From: Dipteronia dyeriana
Taxonomy: Eukaryota; Streptophyta; Magnoliopsida; Sapindales; Sapindaceae
Assembly: GCA_032871835.1 (NCBI GenBank)
Contig: CM065301.1
Coordinates: 11,726,413 to 11,790,412, forward strand
Length of the DNA: 64,000 bases
Direction: 5' to 3'
Positions within the stretch are counted from its first letter, which is position 1; each line of letters begins with the position of its first letter. The notes under the pieces were generated by a model that searched no databases, was not told the origin of the DNA, and saw only the letters and a list, made by a program, of their open reading frames with translations. Below, piece after piece: positions 11,801 through 25,237 of the stretch. Both the position numbers and the translations under genes were made by a program.

Positions 11801-12890
11801 AACAGTTATCTAAATTGAATATGGAGATGACGTGGCAAGAAGAAAAGTTAGAGAATATGGAGTTGAGTTTCTAATTCTATAAACTCTCCGAAAAATGTTG
11901 ACTAGCTCTTTCCACCAATAATATTAAAACTCATTTAATTGTAAAATAAAATAGGAGAGAATGTAATAATTATTTTATTATGATTGGTTATAAAATAGAT
12001 ACATAGTTGATTTTAGATATTTACATTGAAGATGCGAATATGTATTTCTCTAAAAAAAATTCAAAAATGGGTCCATAGTGAATAAAAATGCTGATGAAAC
12101 TCTATTTAGAAACTCAAAAATATATATTTACATTGAAGATGCTCTTAGTTTAGATTTGGATTTATTGCTTGCCTTCGGTTGACAACTTTTAGGTGACACC
12201 TCATCATACATCTTATGTTTTGTTTCTAAAAACTAGAAGCTAACGTAAGTTCACATTGGTTCAGTTTTCGGTTAAAACCGTATATGACTCGTTTATTAAA
12301 CCGTCCATGCGAGTTGAAAGGCATGGGTTAGAAGTGAGAACGAGAGATGCGTTCGATTACAGAGTTTGATCAAATTAGTATTATTATATTTATATTTTTG
12401 TTAATATATACATAATATTAAAGAAAACAATATTTATTTAACTTAAATAAATATAAATCTAATATATAATAAATTAATATATAAATACGTATAATTACTT
12501 AAAATAAACCTTATATTTATTTATATTTAATTTTATAATATATATATATTATTTACACCGTTCGGTTCGGTTTTGACAAGACAAAACCATCCATTACTCG
12601 CTAAAATTTGTTTTTCATTTTTTGAATTGGAGCGACTCGTATCAACACGGTTACTCAATTCGAACACATATTTTCAGTTCGGTTTATCAAGGATTGTAAA
12701 ACCGTACTCCCTCCTGCTAAAAACAAACATATGGAAGACATAGAAGACATGGGCTGGTCCAAGGAAAATATTGATGGGTTTGAGTTAGCGGCCCAGTTCA
12801 GTCCAGTAAATCGAGGACGACGTAACAATCGAATCAAGGTCCAAGAGGCAGGCAAATTGTGGTGGGAGGTTTTACAGAGGTTTAGGGTTG
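11801..12890. other. Intergenic spacer and probable promoter of the next gene
   Basis: AT-rich. The 12240-12720 part has several scattered AACCG/CGGTT motifs on both strands (for example TTCGGTTAAAACCG), as in old transposon debris. No gene is visible; the last 150 bases are likely the 5' leader of the next gene. Confidence 0.5.
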
Positions 12891-12897
12891 GACAAAA

Positions 12898-14895
12898 ATG
12901 GCATCAGCAGCAGCTACAATTGCTGGAAGATCCACTTCCACTTTTGCTCGTACTGTTTTCAAAACAACAACCAGAAGAATCTCCAAGGTCTCGTTCTCCA
13001 ACGATTCCCTTCACGCAAATTTCACTCTCCGCTGTCAGGCCCGACCACTCCCCGCACCTTTTCCTTCCAGGTTCGTCTTCTTCTATTCTATTAATAATAA
13101 TCAACATCAACAAATCATATTCATGTTCATGTCATTTTAAATCGTTTGTTTGTTATAGTAATTCTGATTTTGATTTTGATTTTGTTAGGTTGCTTCGACG
13201 AGAATTGGCCACTCTTGTTCCTGTCCACACCGCCATTTCAGCTGCTTGTCTTGTCTCCAAGCTCCCCAGCGAAGCCAGTACCTCTAATCAAGGTTTCTCT
13301 TTTTTTCCGGTTTTAGTGCATTTATCTGTCTTACAAGTTTAATCTCTGTTTTTCAGTCACTAAATACATTTTCATAGTAGTGCTTCAAAATTATAATTGG
13401 AATTATACTAGAAACATCATTGCCTGCAATTAAAATAAACAAACCAAAACTAAGTAGTAATCCAATCAAATAAATAGGCAAATAATATCACAACAAATCC
13501 AAAAATAAAACTAAATGTGAAGTGAAAAACTACAGGAAGCTAGTTTAGCAAAAGCTTTCAATGATAAAATCTTAAAAATTAGAGGCCAATGATCATCTAC
13601 AACTCTTCAAACAAATATCATCAAACTAAAAAGTTTGATTAACCAAATAAAAATAATTGAAATTTCGTTCAGATTGAATGATGGATTTTGAGCACTTGGC
13701 CGCCAAACAAACCCACCTTTTCTCTCTCTCCCTCTGTGTGTGTTTTTTGTGTGGGTTTGTTTGTTTGTGCTCACAGTCCAGCTATGAATCTCCCCTCAGT
13801 CTCAATGAAATTTTAGTATATTGCTGGCTGGTCTAAGCTACATTTCTATTGGTTTGGATTATTGTTCCTCTCTTGAATCACTTGTATTCGTTTGATACTA
13901 ACTTCTTAGTTTGATATATATTTGTTGGAATGTACTTTTGAGTAAAGAGTTGTTAATAATTATTAATCTCTGGTTTTACTATGAAGAACTATATGTAACC
14001 CATTATTTTATGAGTGGAGTTTTTGCTGCATTAGTGTCCCATGGTTTTCCCTTCACATTGAGGGGTTTTCCACATAAAATTTGGTGTCTATTTATTTTTT
14101 GTCTTGTGAGTATTGCGGTTTATTGCTTTCATAATTGAGCAAATATTAAGATGATCTGAGATCACTATAAAAGATAATGGCTGGATTATATCTAGCTGGT
14201 TTTTATGCCAACGATTAGTTAAATGTGACTGGGAAACCTTTTGTGCAAGGAATTCATACTATTATTTTCTAAATTAAATAGAAAAAAGTTACCATGTATA
14301 GGTATGCTGGAAGATTTTACTGATATTCTTTGTGCTTGAGATTTATTTTGATTTCGAGTATTGTGTCTTCTTACTTCATCTATATGTATTTTCTGATTTT
14401 TTTAATTTCTTGTGCCTTGGATGGTCATGTGAATAACTTAAGTAGATCGTAGGACATGCTCTGCGCCTCTATCTCTCTGCATGCTTTGACGTGATTAAGG
14501 CCACTTGGTTAATATTAATGCATTTTTTTTTTTAAATCAGCATTAATGCAATTTTACTTACCATTGGGTGACTAAAAAAATGGTAGGGTGGCATTCACAC
14601 TTTCAGAGGTTCAGAGATGAAGTTGTTGATTACTACATCTAGTTTGAAGTTATTTTAGAAGTCAGGAAAGGAATTTTGCTTTGCCCGTTCTCCGTAGAAA
14701 GTGAAAACTGAAAAGTAAAGAGGGTCTATATGCTTTACCTGCTGCTTTATCTGTCTGAATTTTATGGATCAATTGATAATCAATTTGTTCTTACTAGGAT
14801 AAATTTGCTTGTGATACTAACTCTCTCTCTCTCTCTCTCTCTTTTTTTTTTACTAAATGACAGGTAGATTTGCTAATTATCTCAGTCCCATCTAG
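12898..14895 (+). CDS. NUCLEAR FUSION DEFECTIVE 6-like mitochondrial protein
   Basis: Three exons, 12898-13070, 13189-13292 and 14864-14895, all with GT-AG introns and compatible phases, encode about 102 residues. The N-terminus MASAAATIAGRSTSTFARTV is Ala/Ser/Arg-rich, like a mitochondrial presequence. The conserved part is SRLLRRELATLVPVHTAIS followed by AACLVSKLPSE, and the protein ends GRFANYLSPI. This matches the small plant family around Arabidopsis NFD6, a mitochondrial protein needed for polar nuclear fusion; the exact biochemical role is not known. The last coding exon is only 32 nt and lies beyond a 1.57-kb intron. The family is often alternatively spliced at the 3' end, so 16239 and 18151 may be further exons. 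Confidence 0.82.
14820..14851. repeat. (CT)n-T tract
   Basis: About 11 CT units followed by a T run directly precede the third-exon acceptor. The tract serves as an unusually long polypyrimidine tract. Confidence 0.85.
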
Positions 14896-17800
14896 CAGCA
14901 AGTGCCGGTGAAAATCAAAGTTGCCCCCTCTCAAATATGGAATGGTGTTTGGTACTTTTCAGAAATCAGAATTTCAAGTTTTCTGATACCCCTGAACATG
15001 TTTATTAACAATATTTAATTTAGTTCTTGGAATTTTCCTACCTGTTATGTGATGAATTAATTGAACATTTGATGAGTGATATGATATCTTTATAAGTTTG
15101 CAAACACATCCATTGGATCATTAGAGATATAGTTTTTTAATAAAGGAAGTAATGATTAGCTGGCCGCGGTTTTGATGGTAACAAATAACAATTGTATTCA
15201 CATTAGGGCATATCTCTTCTGCTGTTGTATTTTCAGTATTAGAAACTACTGCTAGCACTCTTTGGTATTGAAGATATTTTTTCTGGGAAATAGTTTTGGA
15301 AAATAGGCTCTAGAATTGGTATACATGGTTTTATAATTTTCTGTAAATCTGTAAAGTTTCCAAATGTTGAATTTACATTATCATCCTACTAACAATAAAG
15401 ATGATCTGTCAATTCTTTTTACTTTAACAAGTTTGGCCATTCTTCATTGGAAATCTTTTAGGAACGTTAATTATTAACCCCTGATTGCCATGCTTCGATG
15501 GTAGTAGTATTAGTGTCTCTGCAAAAGTTGACAAGGTAAATCTATGTGCTTCAATTTGGCTTATCTGGTGAAAGAAACATAAAGAGCTTTGAAAAAGTAT
15601 ACCAGCTTATAATAACTGATTTGGTTATTCTGTCCATCAAAAGAATCAGCTCTTTTAGCTAGAATTTAGCAATATCAAATCCAGGCATGTTCTTTTGAGT
15701 TTTGACAACAGGGGACTTAATCCACGGAGGAATTACTATGGTGTTTTTACACAATAATTCAGTTCAGTGTCATTTGGTCTTTGAGTTCTTATTGAAGGGC
15801 AAAAATGGTTTCCATTTGTTGCTGTAAGGGTGTTTCGCCTAGTTTATATGAGCAATGCTAAATCAACATGAAAATTTCAGAAGAAATATCTACTGGCTGG
15901 CCTTCATCAAATCCTATCTGAGTTCCGTTTCTTGTCATGAGATAAACTGCCAAGTAATACATGGGGTTTCTCAATTTTTATTTTGTTGACATTACTATAC
16001 CTGGGGTTTTGATTTGTCATATTCCGCATTTGTCATTTTATATTGGTCAGAGTGCTTGTGTTTTATCCGTATGCAAGGAAATTGAAAGAGTCTAGGGAGA
16101 GGAAATCTAAAGTAAGGGTTTGGTGGAAGTTGTGACTTGTGATGTCTGTAGATGTGAGAACTTCAGTCTTGTTGCATATTGATGTTGGAAATACAATTAA
16201 ACTTTCTAATCTAACAGCATATATGCTTCCTTTTGCAGTTGTATCTTAAGCAACAAGCAGCGCTTAAAAAGTAAACAAAATTCCTTTGTTCTGCAGTATT
16301 ACTAAATATAGTTTCTGTTTATTTCTATTTCTAGTCACCTACACGATATAGTGGTTTTTGTGATTAACATGAAAGAAGTCTGCATGCTTACTGCATCTAC
16401 TTGTAGCATTTGTTTATTTTCAAGCTTTTAATAGGCCTATTTCTATGTAGTTCTTTCCTTCTGCTCGTCGACCAGGAAGAGCTCTCAAATTTGGTCAAAA
16501 TTGAAAGTGAATTAGTTGTGTTAATTTTTAGTATCTTGGCAATTTATTTGTTTACTTTTCTTTGCTCTCTTTTTTTCTCTCCACACCTACCTTTACTGGG
16601 GTTATATCCTTCCTGGGAAAATACAATGTTTTCGTAAAGGAAGACTCAAGTCTTTATGGTGGATGGTGACTATCACCTTGAATGAGAAATGTTCTCAAGG
16701 AATTAATAGTGTCGCATTCAATGTGTCAATGCTTTGTGCCTATGCAAATTAGTTTGAATTCTCGTTGTTGAATCATATTGAGTCTATTGTGTGGGAGAAT
16801 GAGGTTAGGCCAAAACCCAAAAGGATTGCACTTTTATACTATATCAACATTTGAATTTTGAAGCAATAGAATATGTCTGCATAATAACTTTGTCAATTGA
16901 ATGGTTAGTTGGCAAGTTCACTTGGCACATAACCTTTGACAATAAGGACAAGCTCAGATCTGTTTTGAAAGTTTGGCTTTGAAGTCTGCACAAGAAAAAT
17001 CATGCATTTTGCTGTTTTGATTGATGATATATAACTTTTTATTCTCTCTTGTTCATTCTTTAGAGACGGAATATTTGATAGGTGCATTCTAACAAATTAT
17101 ATATGCATTTCTTCAAATAGAATGCTTGCAAAAAATCAAGATTGTTCTTGTCAACCAAGAAGAACTTAGATTTTTTAATACTGATATGTAGTAACTAGTA
17201 ACTCATTCCAAAATTATTGACATCTCAGTTAGGAATTAGGATATGTATGTTGTGAATGAACTAATCATATGGAGCAGCGTTTTGGAATTGTTTCTAAATC
17301 AAAGGCATTATAGTATTGTGTCTAAATCTAGCAGATATAAGCCATCTTTATTTAGGAAAAACTCATGTATGAAGATGTGTTGCTGAGATTCACCATTGTC
17401 TTGTTGCATCGATTTAGCAAGAGGTCTTTCTTTAATTTGATTTTATATTAATTATTTTAATGCATTACATTCAATATTTTTTTGCTACAGATAGGGGCAG
17501 ATTGTGGGGTTTTTCAAAGTTAAAAAAAGTGAAAAAACAAAAACATGGTATGGAAATTTTAGTTGGGTAGCACGAGACATTTTAACATATTTTACTAAAC
17601 TATTCTATTGCTGGGATTTTCGCACCTTTGATGTAGGATTATTTAACACCTTAACATCTCTTCCTAAGCTTGCCTTAGATGATATTTGTATCTGATGCTG
17701 GATATAATTAGATAGTTTATTATTTTCATTCTGTTGCTTTCTTGTATTAACTAGCGAAATTCAGTTAAACAAGAAACAGGCACTGAAGAGCTTCCAAGAA

Positions 17801-18300
17801 GCAACAAATCTATCAGACTTCCCAGTTACTGAATTATATATAATATCTTTGACTTGTTAAATTAAGTTGCTGTTAATGCATCATTATTAGTTGTTATTTT
17901 TAATAGGAATTTGCAAGAAAAACTAGAATTGCACATGCAATTAGTAGATGAGATGTCACATTGCATTTGATTAATGAATTTTACCAGAAAAAAGAATAAT
18001 TAATGAGGCTTCTGTATGTGTGAAGATTGAAGAAGACTCTGCAGGGAAAGGAGATGGAAAGTGTTAGGTTGGATGTGTGAGTGTGTGTCTTCGGAATAAA
18101 AAATTGAATAACATAGAAGGCTGACCATACTGTTTTCTTTATTTTATGCAGCAACTTGTGATGATGATCAAGTGAATTGTGTACAAGTCAGCTTTTGCCC
18201 TTACTCCTTAGCTTTAGGGATTGGTCTAGAGTTGAATAGTATAGTGTAACATTGTTAATTAGCTTTGACCTTAATTTATTAAGTCATATGCCCTCTCTCT
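14896..18300 (+). other. Probable 3' UTR/introns of the NFD6-like locus
   Basis: No open coding sequence. Two good acceptors are visible: TTTTGCAG at 16231-16238 and TTTATGCAG ending at 18150. The sequence after 18150 reads in the exon-2 phase as TCDDDQVNCVQV and continues for about 30 codons, so it may be an alternative last exon. 3' UTR introns are also possible. Confidence 0.4.
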
Positions 18301-20178
18301 CTCTCTGATTGTATTAGAAAATTTATTTAGCATTCCTAACAACCGTACAATTAGAACTCTTTGCCCGTTGAAAATCTTAGAAAATTCGTTAGCATTACAC
18401 AGCCGAAACTAATGCTAAGAGTTGAAGATCTTAGAAAAAGATGTGATGATTTCTGGGTATGATATCCCTATCCAAAACTGATCTATTGAGGCACGTTTAT
18501 ATATACTTTTTTTTTAGTTCTTTAATTTTCCATCTTTTATTCACTTCACTCTACATTTCCTTTATTATTAGTTTTAAATAAATATTTTTCTGTCTTTTTC
18601 AGTAACTTCTCAATCTTTAATGTCAGCTTTGCAGAATCTATTATTCTAAGAAAAAAACAGTTGGCTCTGAGACTTTGAGAGTTTACCGAGTCTTGTAGGT
18701 GTTATTCCAAGTTGCAAGTTGTGTAAGTTGCAAGTTGTGGAGGACACATTTGTGGTTTGTGAACAAGCATTAGATGATCAATGAAAGCCATTTTCATGAG
18801 CTGGCTGCTGATCTCTGTCAAAGTAGTCCCAGAATTCCTCCATTCACCTTTTTTCTCAAGTTGGGCAGTTCAAAGCTTCAATTTGGTTCACTTTCAAACA
18901 CTTAAATCTCTTTTAGGGCCACTTGAGGTGGGTGCTGTGTAGTTTAGCTAGCAATTTCTTTAATTACAGTCGCATTTAAGGGATTGTTGGGGTTGGGTGC
19001 AATGAAATAAAATCATGATGCAAAAAACGAAAAATATATTCCTTAGAGCCACTTACCTGATTTATTATATCCCATAAGTGGGTGCTTTTCTGTTCAAAAC
19101 GTCCCCCAAAAAAAAAGATTTTTTTTTTCAAGACCTTAGCTTTGCAAGGTAACAAAACCACCTAATGTTAAGTAAACGTCTATGTTATAGAATAAATCTT
19201 AAATGATAGTCTCCAAGTGTAAAACCCTTTTAAGAAAAACAAATGTTGGGAGATTTATGGGTAAGCTTTATTAAGGAAGTGACATGAAAATAATTTCGAC
19301 ATGCTTGGGTGGGACATGTAAATAACATTATGATTTCAGTGGACCGAAGAATTTGTAATCAGAGTTGCATGAAATTGGTGGTAAAATTGTTGTGAATCAA
19401 AAGAGGATTGGTGGTGTTGTGGGTTAGTGAGAATTTCTCGGAAATATGTAAAGCCAAAAGAGAAGAATAATTCCATTTGAGTGGGATTCCATTTTCTTTA
19501 TGATGGTTTATTTCACGTTTCCTCTCGTGTTTTAGGTACGGTAACCGCCTTTTGCATACACAGACTTTATCTTAAAACTAATTTAATAATAATGAAAAAA
19601 TAAAATAAAAAATAAAAAGTTTGGAATTTATCTTCTAACCTCTAAAGATGAACTAGGTTATGTATTATTAGTTAATGATTGACAGATGAAATTAATATCT
19701 TAATTGGTAATCTATTGTTTTCTTTGGGATTATTAACAACTACAAATTAATAATCATTTATGTTTCTCATCTACTTATGTTTCTCATCTACAATTAGCTA
19801 GGTCGGTGATTTATATTTGTTCATATAATTCTTTTCTTCTTGGTCGAGGTTCAAATCTCTCTCCCAAAGTAAAAACGAAGTTAATAGTGACAATTAACAG
19901 TTTTTGTTAATGTATAATGTACAATGAAGAACTTGTGACAAGTGAAATACTTTACAAGAAAAAGGAAAACCAAAATGAGAATAAGCTGGAAATTGGTAAT
20001 ACTACCAACTCAAGTCAAAGCGCAGTTTGTCCAAACTCCAAAGTGAGAGTCACACCTATTTTATCTTGCAACTATTATAAGTAATTTCCTAAAGGAAGAT
20101 AACATACTAGACAACTTTTCTTGTTTACCCTACTCGGTAATGTAGAAGTAATAATACATTAGTATATTTGAAATATAT

Positions 20179-20361
20179 CCGTAAATTTGGGATTTGTTGA
20201 GAGGGATACGACTCGAAAACACAACTTTATTGTGTAGGTGTGAGAGACATACTACTGGGTCATTCTCGTTCTGTAAATTTGAGGCTTGGGAAGGGTGATA
20301 CGACTCGAACACATAACCTTATGGTGTAGGTGCGAGAGGCATATTACTGGGTCAATATTGT
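20179..20361. repeat. Diverged tandem duplication, about 91-bp period
   Basis: Two units share, in order, CGTAAATTTG/TGTAAATTTG, GATACGACTCGAA, GGTGTAGGTG and ACTGGGTCA. They have drifted by many substitutions, so the duplication is old. Confidence 0.7.
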
Positions 20362-20717
20362 TCCAGTCATATATTGATATATATATTAAGGACTTGCTCA
20401 ATGAAAAAAATGCATAGAGGATTGAAGAAAATGGAAGTGAAATATGAGCGATAAACATAGAGAAAGAGATGATGAATGTGATAGTTGCAATTGCAGGTTG
20501 CAGACAAGCATGAATCATGAATGTGTCCCCTACAAATATTTTGAGAAGAAGACTCAAAGACAATATTGATCAGTGCAATCTCCTTGGGGCCATAATTGAG
20601 GGAACATGCCCCTACACTACACCTTTTCTGGGTCCTCATTTCACTTGTGCCCCAACTCTAAATAATAATGTTTCCAGTCCCAGTTGCCTTTGACTGTTTG
20701 GCAGATTCCCCCATTTC

Positions 20718-20747
20718 TCTCACTCTCTCTCTCTCTCTCTCTCTCTC
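20718..20747. repeat. (TC)n microsatellite
   Basis: CT/TC dinucleotide run interrupted once by an A. Confidence 0.85.
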
Positions 20748-22991
20748 CATTCTTCACCTGAGTACTCAACCTTTTCATTGTGTTTTTTCATAAACATCTA
20801 ATCATACCATAACATCTACTACATATAATTATATGCTTATTCTAATCACATTATCACAACCCCTTTTCTTTATCTTTTTCCTTTCATGTCTACCTAAGTC
20901 TTTCCATTAATGGTACTTTTCATAGAATTGAACTCAAAATGATTTTATGTGGGGGATGGAGATAGAGGTGGCGATTCCTGTTATTATGTCATATTTGTCT
21001 CCATACAAATTATTCAATCCGGTTAATTAATTGTCTCAAAATTGACTGCACTATACACTAACCCATTAAATTTGTTTTGTGTCTTAAAATATTCATATTT
21101 GTGTTTATCAATGTAATTTTTTGTGATGTAGTTAATAATAGATATAACTTTATTGGTTTGTTGAAGATTTCTTACTTAAACAATTCATATAATTCATTAG
21201 TAGTGTTTTGATCTAGCATTTTAATTCTTCTACATTTCAGTAGCATACTGTTCAATGGAGCTAGCTACGGTACAAATTATGGAAGAAATTGATGGTATGG
21301 TTCATTGAAACAACACAAGTGACCAAACTAAATCGTGAAAATAAAAAAGAATAAGGTTTTTATAAATAAATATACTTTATTTTTTTCTCTTTTGATCCGA
21401 GACATCTCTTTCCAGACTATTCCTTGTTTTAATTGTATAAAAATAAAAGATGGAATTGCCGATAAAAGTTGTATCCATCAATATAATACAATACAAAATA
21501 CAATAAAAAAAAAAGTATATAATCTATATAATAAAGTTAAAGTAAATAAAGGAAAAAAAATCCGTTTAATCCTCGTTTCATAGCTATTTTATTAGGTGTA
21601 TATTTTTTCATGCAAGCATCAAGAACATCTACAAAATATTTTTCAATTAATTGCAGCAAACCTGGACACAATCATAACTCACCGAAGTCGTTTCGTGTTT
21701 ATGACGTATTCATGGGTAGCCTGGACTGTGGAATGAGAGGAGAACTAATGGAGCAAAAACTTAAAAAGGTTCATGAGGCTGGCATTGATTTTAAATGTTC
21801 CTTCTTCCCAACTGCAACCACATGATATTAACTATTAAAGGATATATAGCAACACAAGTAGACCAGACCAGCTCCTAATTAAAATAGTCACACACACACA
21901 CTACTTCATTATTTTATTTTTGAATTTAAAATTTGAAATTGATGACTTAAATTGAGGGTCAGAAATAGGATAAGAAGGGGAAACAAAGGGAAAATCTGCA
22001 GCTCATGCTCATATTTATGCCTTGCTTTTAATCATATGTGTGTTGGGTATACCAGTTGCCAGTTGGTGGGTCTCAACACCAAATGGGCCCAACCTTCACT
22101 ATCATAAGCAATCCTCCCAATGGTATTTTTTTAATGCAAAAATCTCCCGCACACTGCAAAATTGATTTTGGTTACGTTGTTGTACGTGTGATTGGTTATT
22201 CATGTCACGCAATATAATTATGATATAATTTGATTGGATTAAATATATATTTTTACAAATATCAAAAGCATTTCTGTATTTCCACATATTACATATAGAA
22301 ACATTTTTAGATGTCATTTTCTATACAAAATCATTTATTGTTATAGGTAGCAATCCAATAACCACCGGTATCGATAGATAATTCTATAAAAAAAAAATAT
22401 CCTGTATTGGAAAGTTAGTCTCAGATGTAGTACTATTTTATAATTATTTCTTTATGTGCCTGATATTGTTATGATTATTATTGAATTTTAAAAAGAACCC
22501 ATGAGAGTTTTCAGTTTAATTAAATAATAATTTATACAGTCTTATAGTTATATTTGATCACTAAAGCCAAGGTCAGGGAATTAAAGGCAATCATGATCGT
22601 GTTACAACCAGTGCCAGTGCTCAGACCATCTCCAATTTTATATATATATATAAATATGTTATATGAACTGTCAAAAGATAATTAAACAAACAAAAAAAAT
22701 AAAGCTTGAATGTTTTCTGCTTCAAATCTTCTCTTCTCTTCTTTCCTTTCATGTAGATTTTAAGGTGTGTCTATGTTTAGAGAGAAAAAAATCTCATTAA
22801 ACACAAACCAGGATTTTCCTTCCATTTTATCTCCATATTATGAATCAATTTCCTTCCTTTTCAACAAATATGAAATAAAACTAAAGATGATACAGTTCAA
22901 ATTCACCTACCTTGTCCAGCCTTTAATCTAGTCATTTCCTCTTACTACAACCCAAAACAGATAATCATCCATTTCTCTCTAAACTCACAGA

Positions 22992-22992
<1 letters not shown>

Positions 22993-23030
<38 letters not shown>
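22993..23030 (+). promoter_or_regulatory. CT-rich 5' leader of DUF868 gene
   Basis: A (CT)n tract ends about 20 bp before the start codon. Pyrimidine patches in this position are common in plant core promoters and 5' UTRs. Confidence 0.5.
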
Positions 23031-23048
23031 TTTCATTTTCTAGATACA

Positions 23049-23999
23049 ATGAGAGACTTGGTTTCTTGTTTTAATGAAAATGCTGTAAATGTGTCTCATT
23101 CTTCATGTTCTAGTTACTCAAGCAACATTTGTATCTCTCCAAGCTTGATTCCTTCAATCCAAAATGCAGTCACTTGTCTCTATAGAATCATCCTCTCCAC
23201 TGGAAAGCACCTCTTCGTTACAGTAAATTGGTGCAAGAATCCCATTACAGGTCAAGGTCTAAGCATAAATTTCAGTGGTGGTGGTGGTGGTGATGATCAG
23301 GATCATGATCATGATCAAATCAACACATCAGCATCTTTCAAACTCAACACCAATTCACGCTTGTTCAGGAAGAAGAAAGGCAACAAAGTGATCGAATCCA
23401 ACACTTCGAAGATCGAAGTCTCTTGGGATCTTTCAACTGCTAAATATGATACTGGACCTGAACCTCTCGAAGGGTTTTATGTTGTAGTCACTGTTGATTC
23501 ACATATAGGCCTTATTTTAGGCAACTTGGCTGAAGAAGTTGTCACCAAGAAGCTCAAGAACGGCAGCTCCTCAGTCGCCAAATTCTCTCTAGTTTCGCGA
23601 AAAGAACACTTTTCAGGCAATACCCTTTATTCAACCAAGGCTCAGTTTTGTGATACTGGAACATCACATGACATTTTGATCAGATGCAGTGGAGAAAATG
23701 AAGGCCTCAAACGTCCGGTTTTATCGGTCTCTATCGATAAGAAGACTGTGATTCGTATAAAGAGACTGCAGTGGAACTTCAGAGGAAATCAGACAATTTT
23801 TGTTGATGGATTGCTTGTTGATCTCATGTGGGATGTGCATGATTGGTTTTTTAGTCCCTCATCATCTGGATATGCTGTGTTCATGTTTCGAACAAGAAGT
23901 GGCATGGATAGCAGATTGTGGTTGGAAGAAAAATTGTTGCAGAAAGAGCAAGACCGAATTGAATTCTCTCTATTAATCTATGCCTGTAAGAATTCTTAA
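23049..23999 (+). CDS. DUF868 family protein
   Basis: An uninterrupted 316-residue ORF in a single exon, the usual layout and length for this plant-specific family. Recognisable blocks are [18 protein letters not shown] (about 32-50), FVTVNWCKN (55-65), [19 protein letters not shown] (about 122-140) followed by [10 protein letters not shown], the central [13 protein letters not shown], and the C-terminal [14 protein letters not shown] then [12 protein letters not shown]. An Asp/His-rich linker ([11 protein letters not shown]) near residue 82 is low-complexity. There is no signal peptide or membrane segment, so the protein is probably soluble; molecular function is unknown. The ATG chosen is the first in frame after a CT-rich leader. 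Confidence 0.93.
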   Translation: MRDLVSCFNENAVNVSHSSCSSYSSNICISPSLIPSIQNAVTCLYRIILSTGKHLFVTVNWCKNPITGQGLSINFSGGGGGDDQDHDHDQINTSASFKLNTNSRLFRKKKGNKVIESNTSKIEVSWDLSTAKYDTGPEPLEGFYVVVTVDSHIGLILGNLAEEVVTKKLKNGSSSVAKFSLVSRKEHFSGNTLYSTKAQFCDTGTSHDILIRCSGENEGLKRPVLSVSIDKKTVIRIKRLQWNFRGNQTIFVDGLLVDLMWDVHDWFFSPSSSGYAVFMFRTRSGMDSRLWLEEKLLQKEQDRIEFSLLIYACKNS

Positions 24000-24671
24000 A
24001 GAAACTGACTTGTGTTCTTTGTGTTTTTTTTGTTTTTATCTTCTCTGTTTTTTTTAGGCATACAACTTCTTTCTTCTTGAAAGGATGGAATAGATTCTTA
24101 AAATTCTTTTGATGATATGAAGATAGAAAAATAACTTGTGAGTGGGAAAAAAAAATCTAGTTTTTGAGATGATATGTAGAAATGTGAATTCAAGTTTGAA
24201 CATTTTGGTTGATTTTTGTATTTTTGATCTCTCTCTTTCATTCTTTTGTGTTTCATTTGAACACAAATTGTCACTGAATTGAGTGGTAGTGAAATTGTGA
24301 ACAGAGATTGTTACTGTGATTTTAAAAAGGGTAAAAAAGACGAGACATCAAAAACAACGTTTTGTTTAAATTTGAAGGGTATCAATGAAGATTTGCTAAA
24401 AGGGCACTTGGAGATTTGAAAGATATTGGTGAAGATTGCTTTTGGCCTTAAGGACAAAATAAAGTTGAGAATCTTTTGACCGTATATTTTTTTTTTCTTT
24501 CTTTCTAAGTTCTGAATTCTGATTCTGTTTTGCAAGGCTAATACCAATTTTGTCTATCAACACCATTTCCAGGATAGATATTTTGATTCTGCAAAATGTG
24601 CTGCAGCTTTCTAGGATTGAAAAACTTTTGGTTGGTGCCCCATTTTCATCTTGGAAATTAAATGAAATCAT
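24000..24671. other. 3' flank of DUF868 gene and spacer
   Basis: AT-rich, with T-rich runs just past the stop that fit a 3' UTR. No gene is seen. Confidence 0.5.
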
Positions 24672-24872
24672 GGGTTTTTAGCTTAGTGGTTGGGGGAAGC
24701 CGTGCGGGTTGGTTTGTAAACCCAAACACCCTTTGGTACGAGTTCGAGTCTCTTTCTTTGAACGAATCTCTTTGAACAAATTTCCGTTATAACAGGTACT
24801 CGTGGTGTGTGGTCGATACCAATGTACGACCCCAGGTTTGCCTCTATGGTATTACTCAGACATAAAACAATA
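24672..24872 (+). mobile_element. tRNA-derived SINE
   Basis: A pol III box A-like TAGCTTAGTGGTTGG at 24679 and box B-like GAGTTCGAGTCTC at 24740 lie about 60 bp apart, as in plant tRNA-related SINE heads. The body continues to about 24870. Exact ends and target duplication are not clear. Confidence 0.6.
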
Positions 24873-24991
24873 TTAGGTATAGATTTTGAAGTCTCGAAGG
24901 ACAAATCAAAAGGAATATTCTCATTACAAAAAATAAAATAAAAAATCACAAGTTTTCTTTCTGACATTTCTTTTCTTCTTTTACTCCATGC

Positions 24992-25237
24992 TAGGGATGT
25001 CAATTTCACTATGGCCCCGTATCCCCATTATTAAATTTATTATATTTAATTATTTTGATATTTTTAGTCAAACTAAGTCAAACAGAGAAATGGGATCAAA
25101 CTCAAATATGAGACTGGAGGATTGAAGGAATCGGGGGAGCGTATCCCTCAAACTCCCCTATCCCCATTTCCCCTATATGGGGATGGAGTGGGGTTAGGGA
25201 ATCCATATCCATCCCCAAATCCCAATTGACATCCCTA
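24992..25237. mobile_element. hAT-type MITE, 246 bp
   Basis: The perfect 14-bp inverted ends TAGGGATGTCAATT / AATTGACATCCCTA are flanked by an 8-bp target duplication with one mismatch (CTCCATGC at 24984-24991, CTTCATGC at 25238-25245). An 8-bp duplication and TAGGGATG ends are typical of hAT-derived MITEs. The interior carries CCCCAT/ATGGGG blocks in both orientations. Confidence 0.85.

Larger units (their letters stand above)
18301..22990. other. Gene-poor spacer
   Basis: AT-rich with no supported gene. It contains a diverged tandem duplication (20179-20360), a TC microsatellite and an unrecognised 71-codon ORF at 21610-21825 without family features. The right end includes the promoter of the DUF868 gene. 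Confidence 0.5.

Noticed and set aside
12731..13342. 203-codon open frame across the start of the NFD6-like gene
   Set aside because: It overlaps exons and introns of the NFD6-like gene in another frame and resembles no family. The three-exon reading with conserved residues is much better.
21610..21825. 71-codon ORF in the spacer
   Set aside because: No domain, no start context, AT-rich surroundings and no splice partners. It cannot be separated from chance.
24679..24752. A functional tRNA gene
   Set aside because: Box A and box B are present, but no cloverleaf, acceptor stem or anticodon loop can be folded. A SINE head explains it better.
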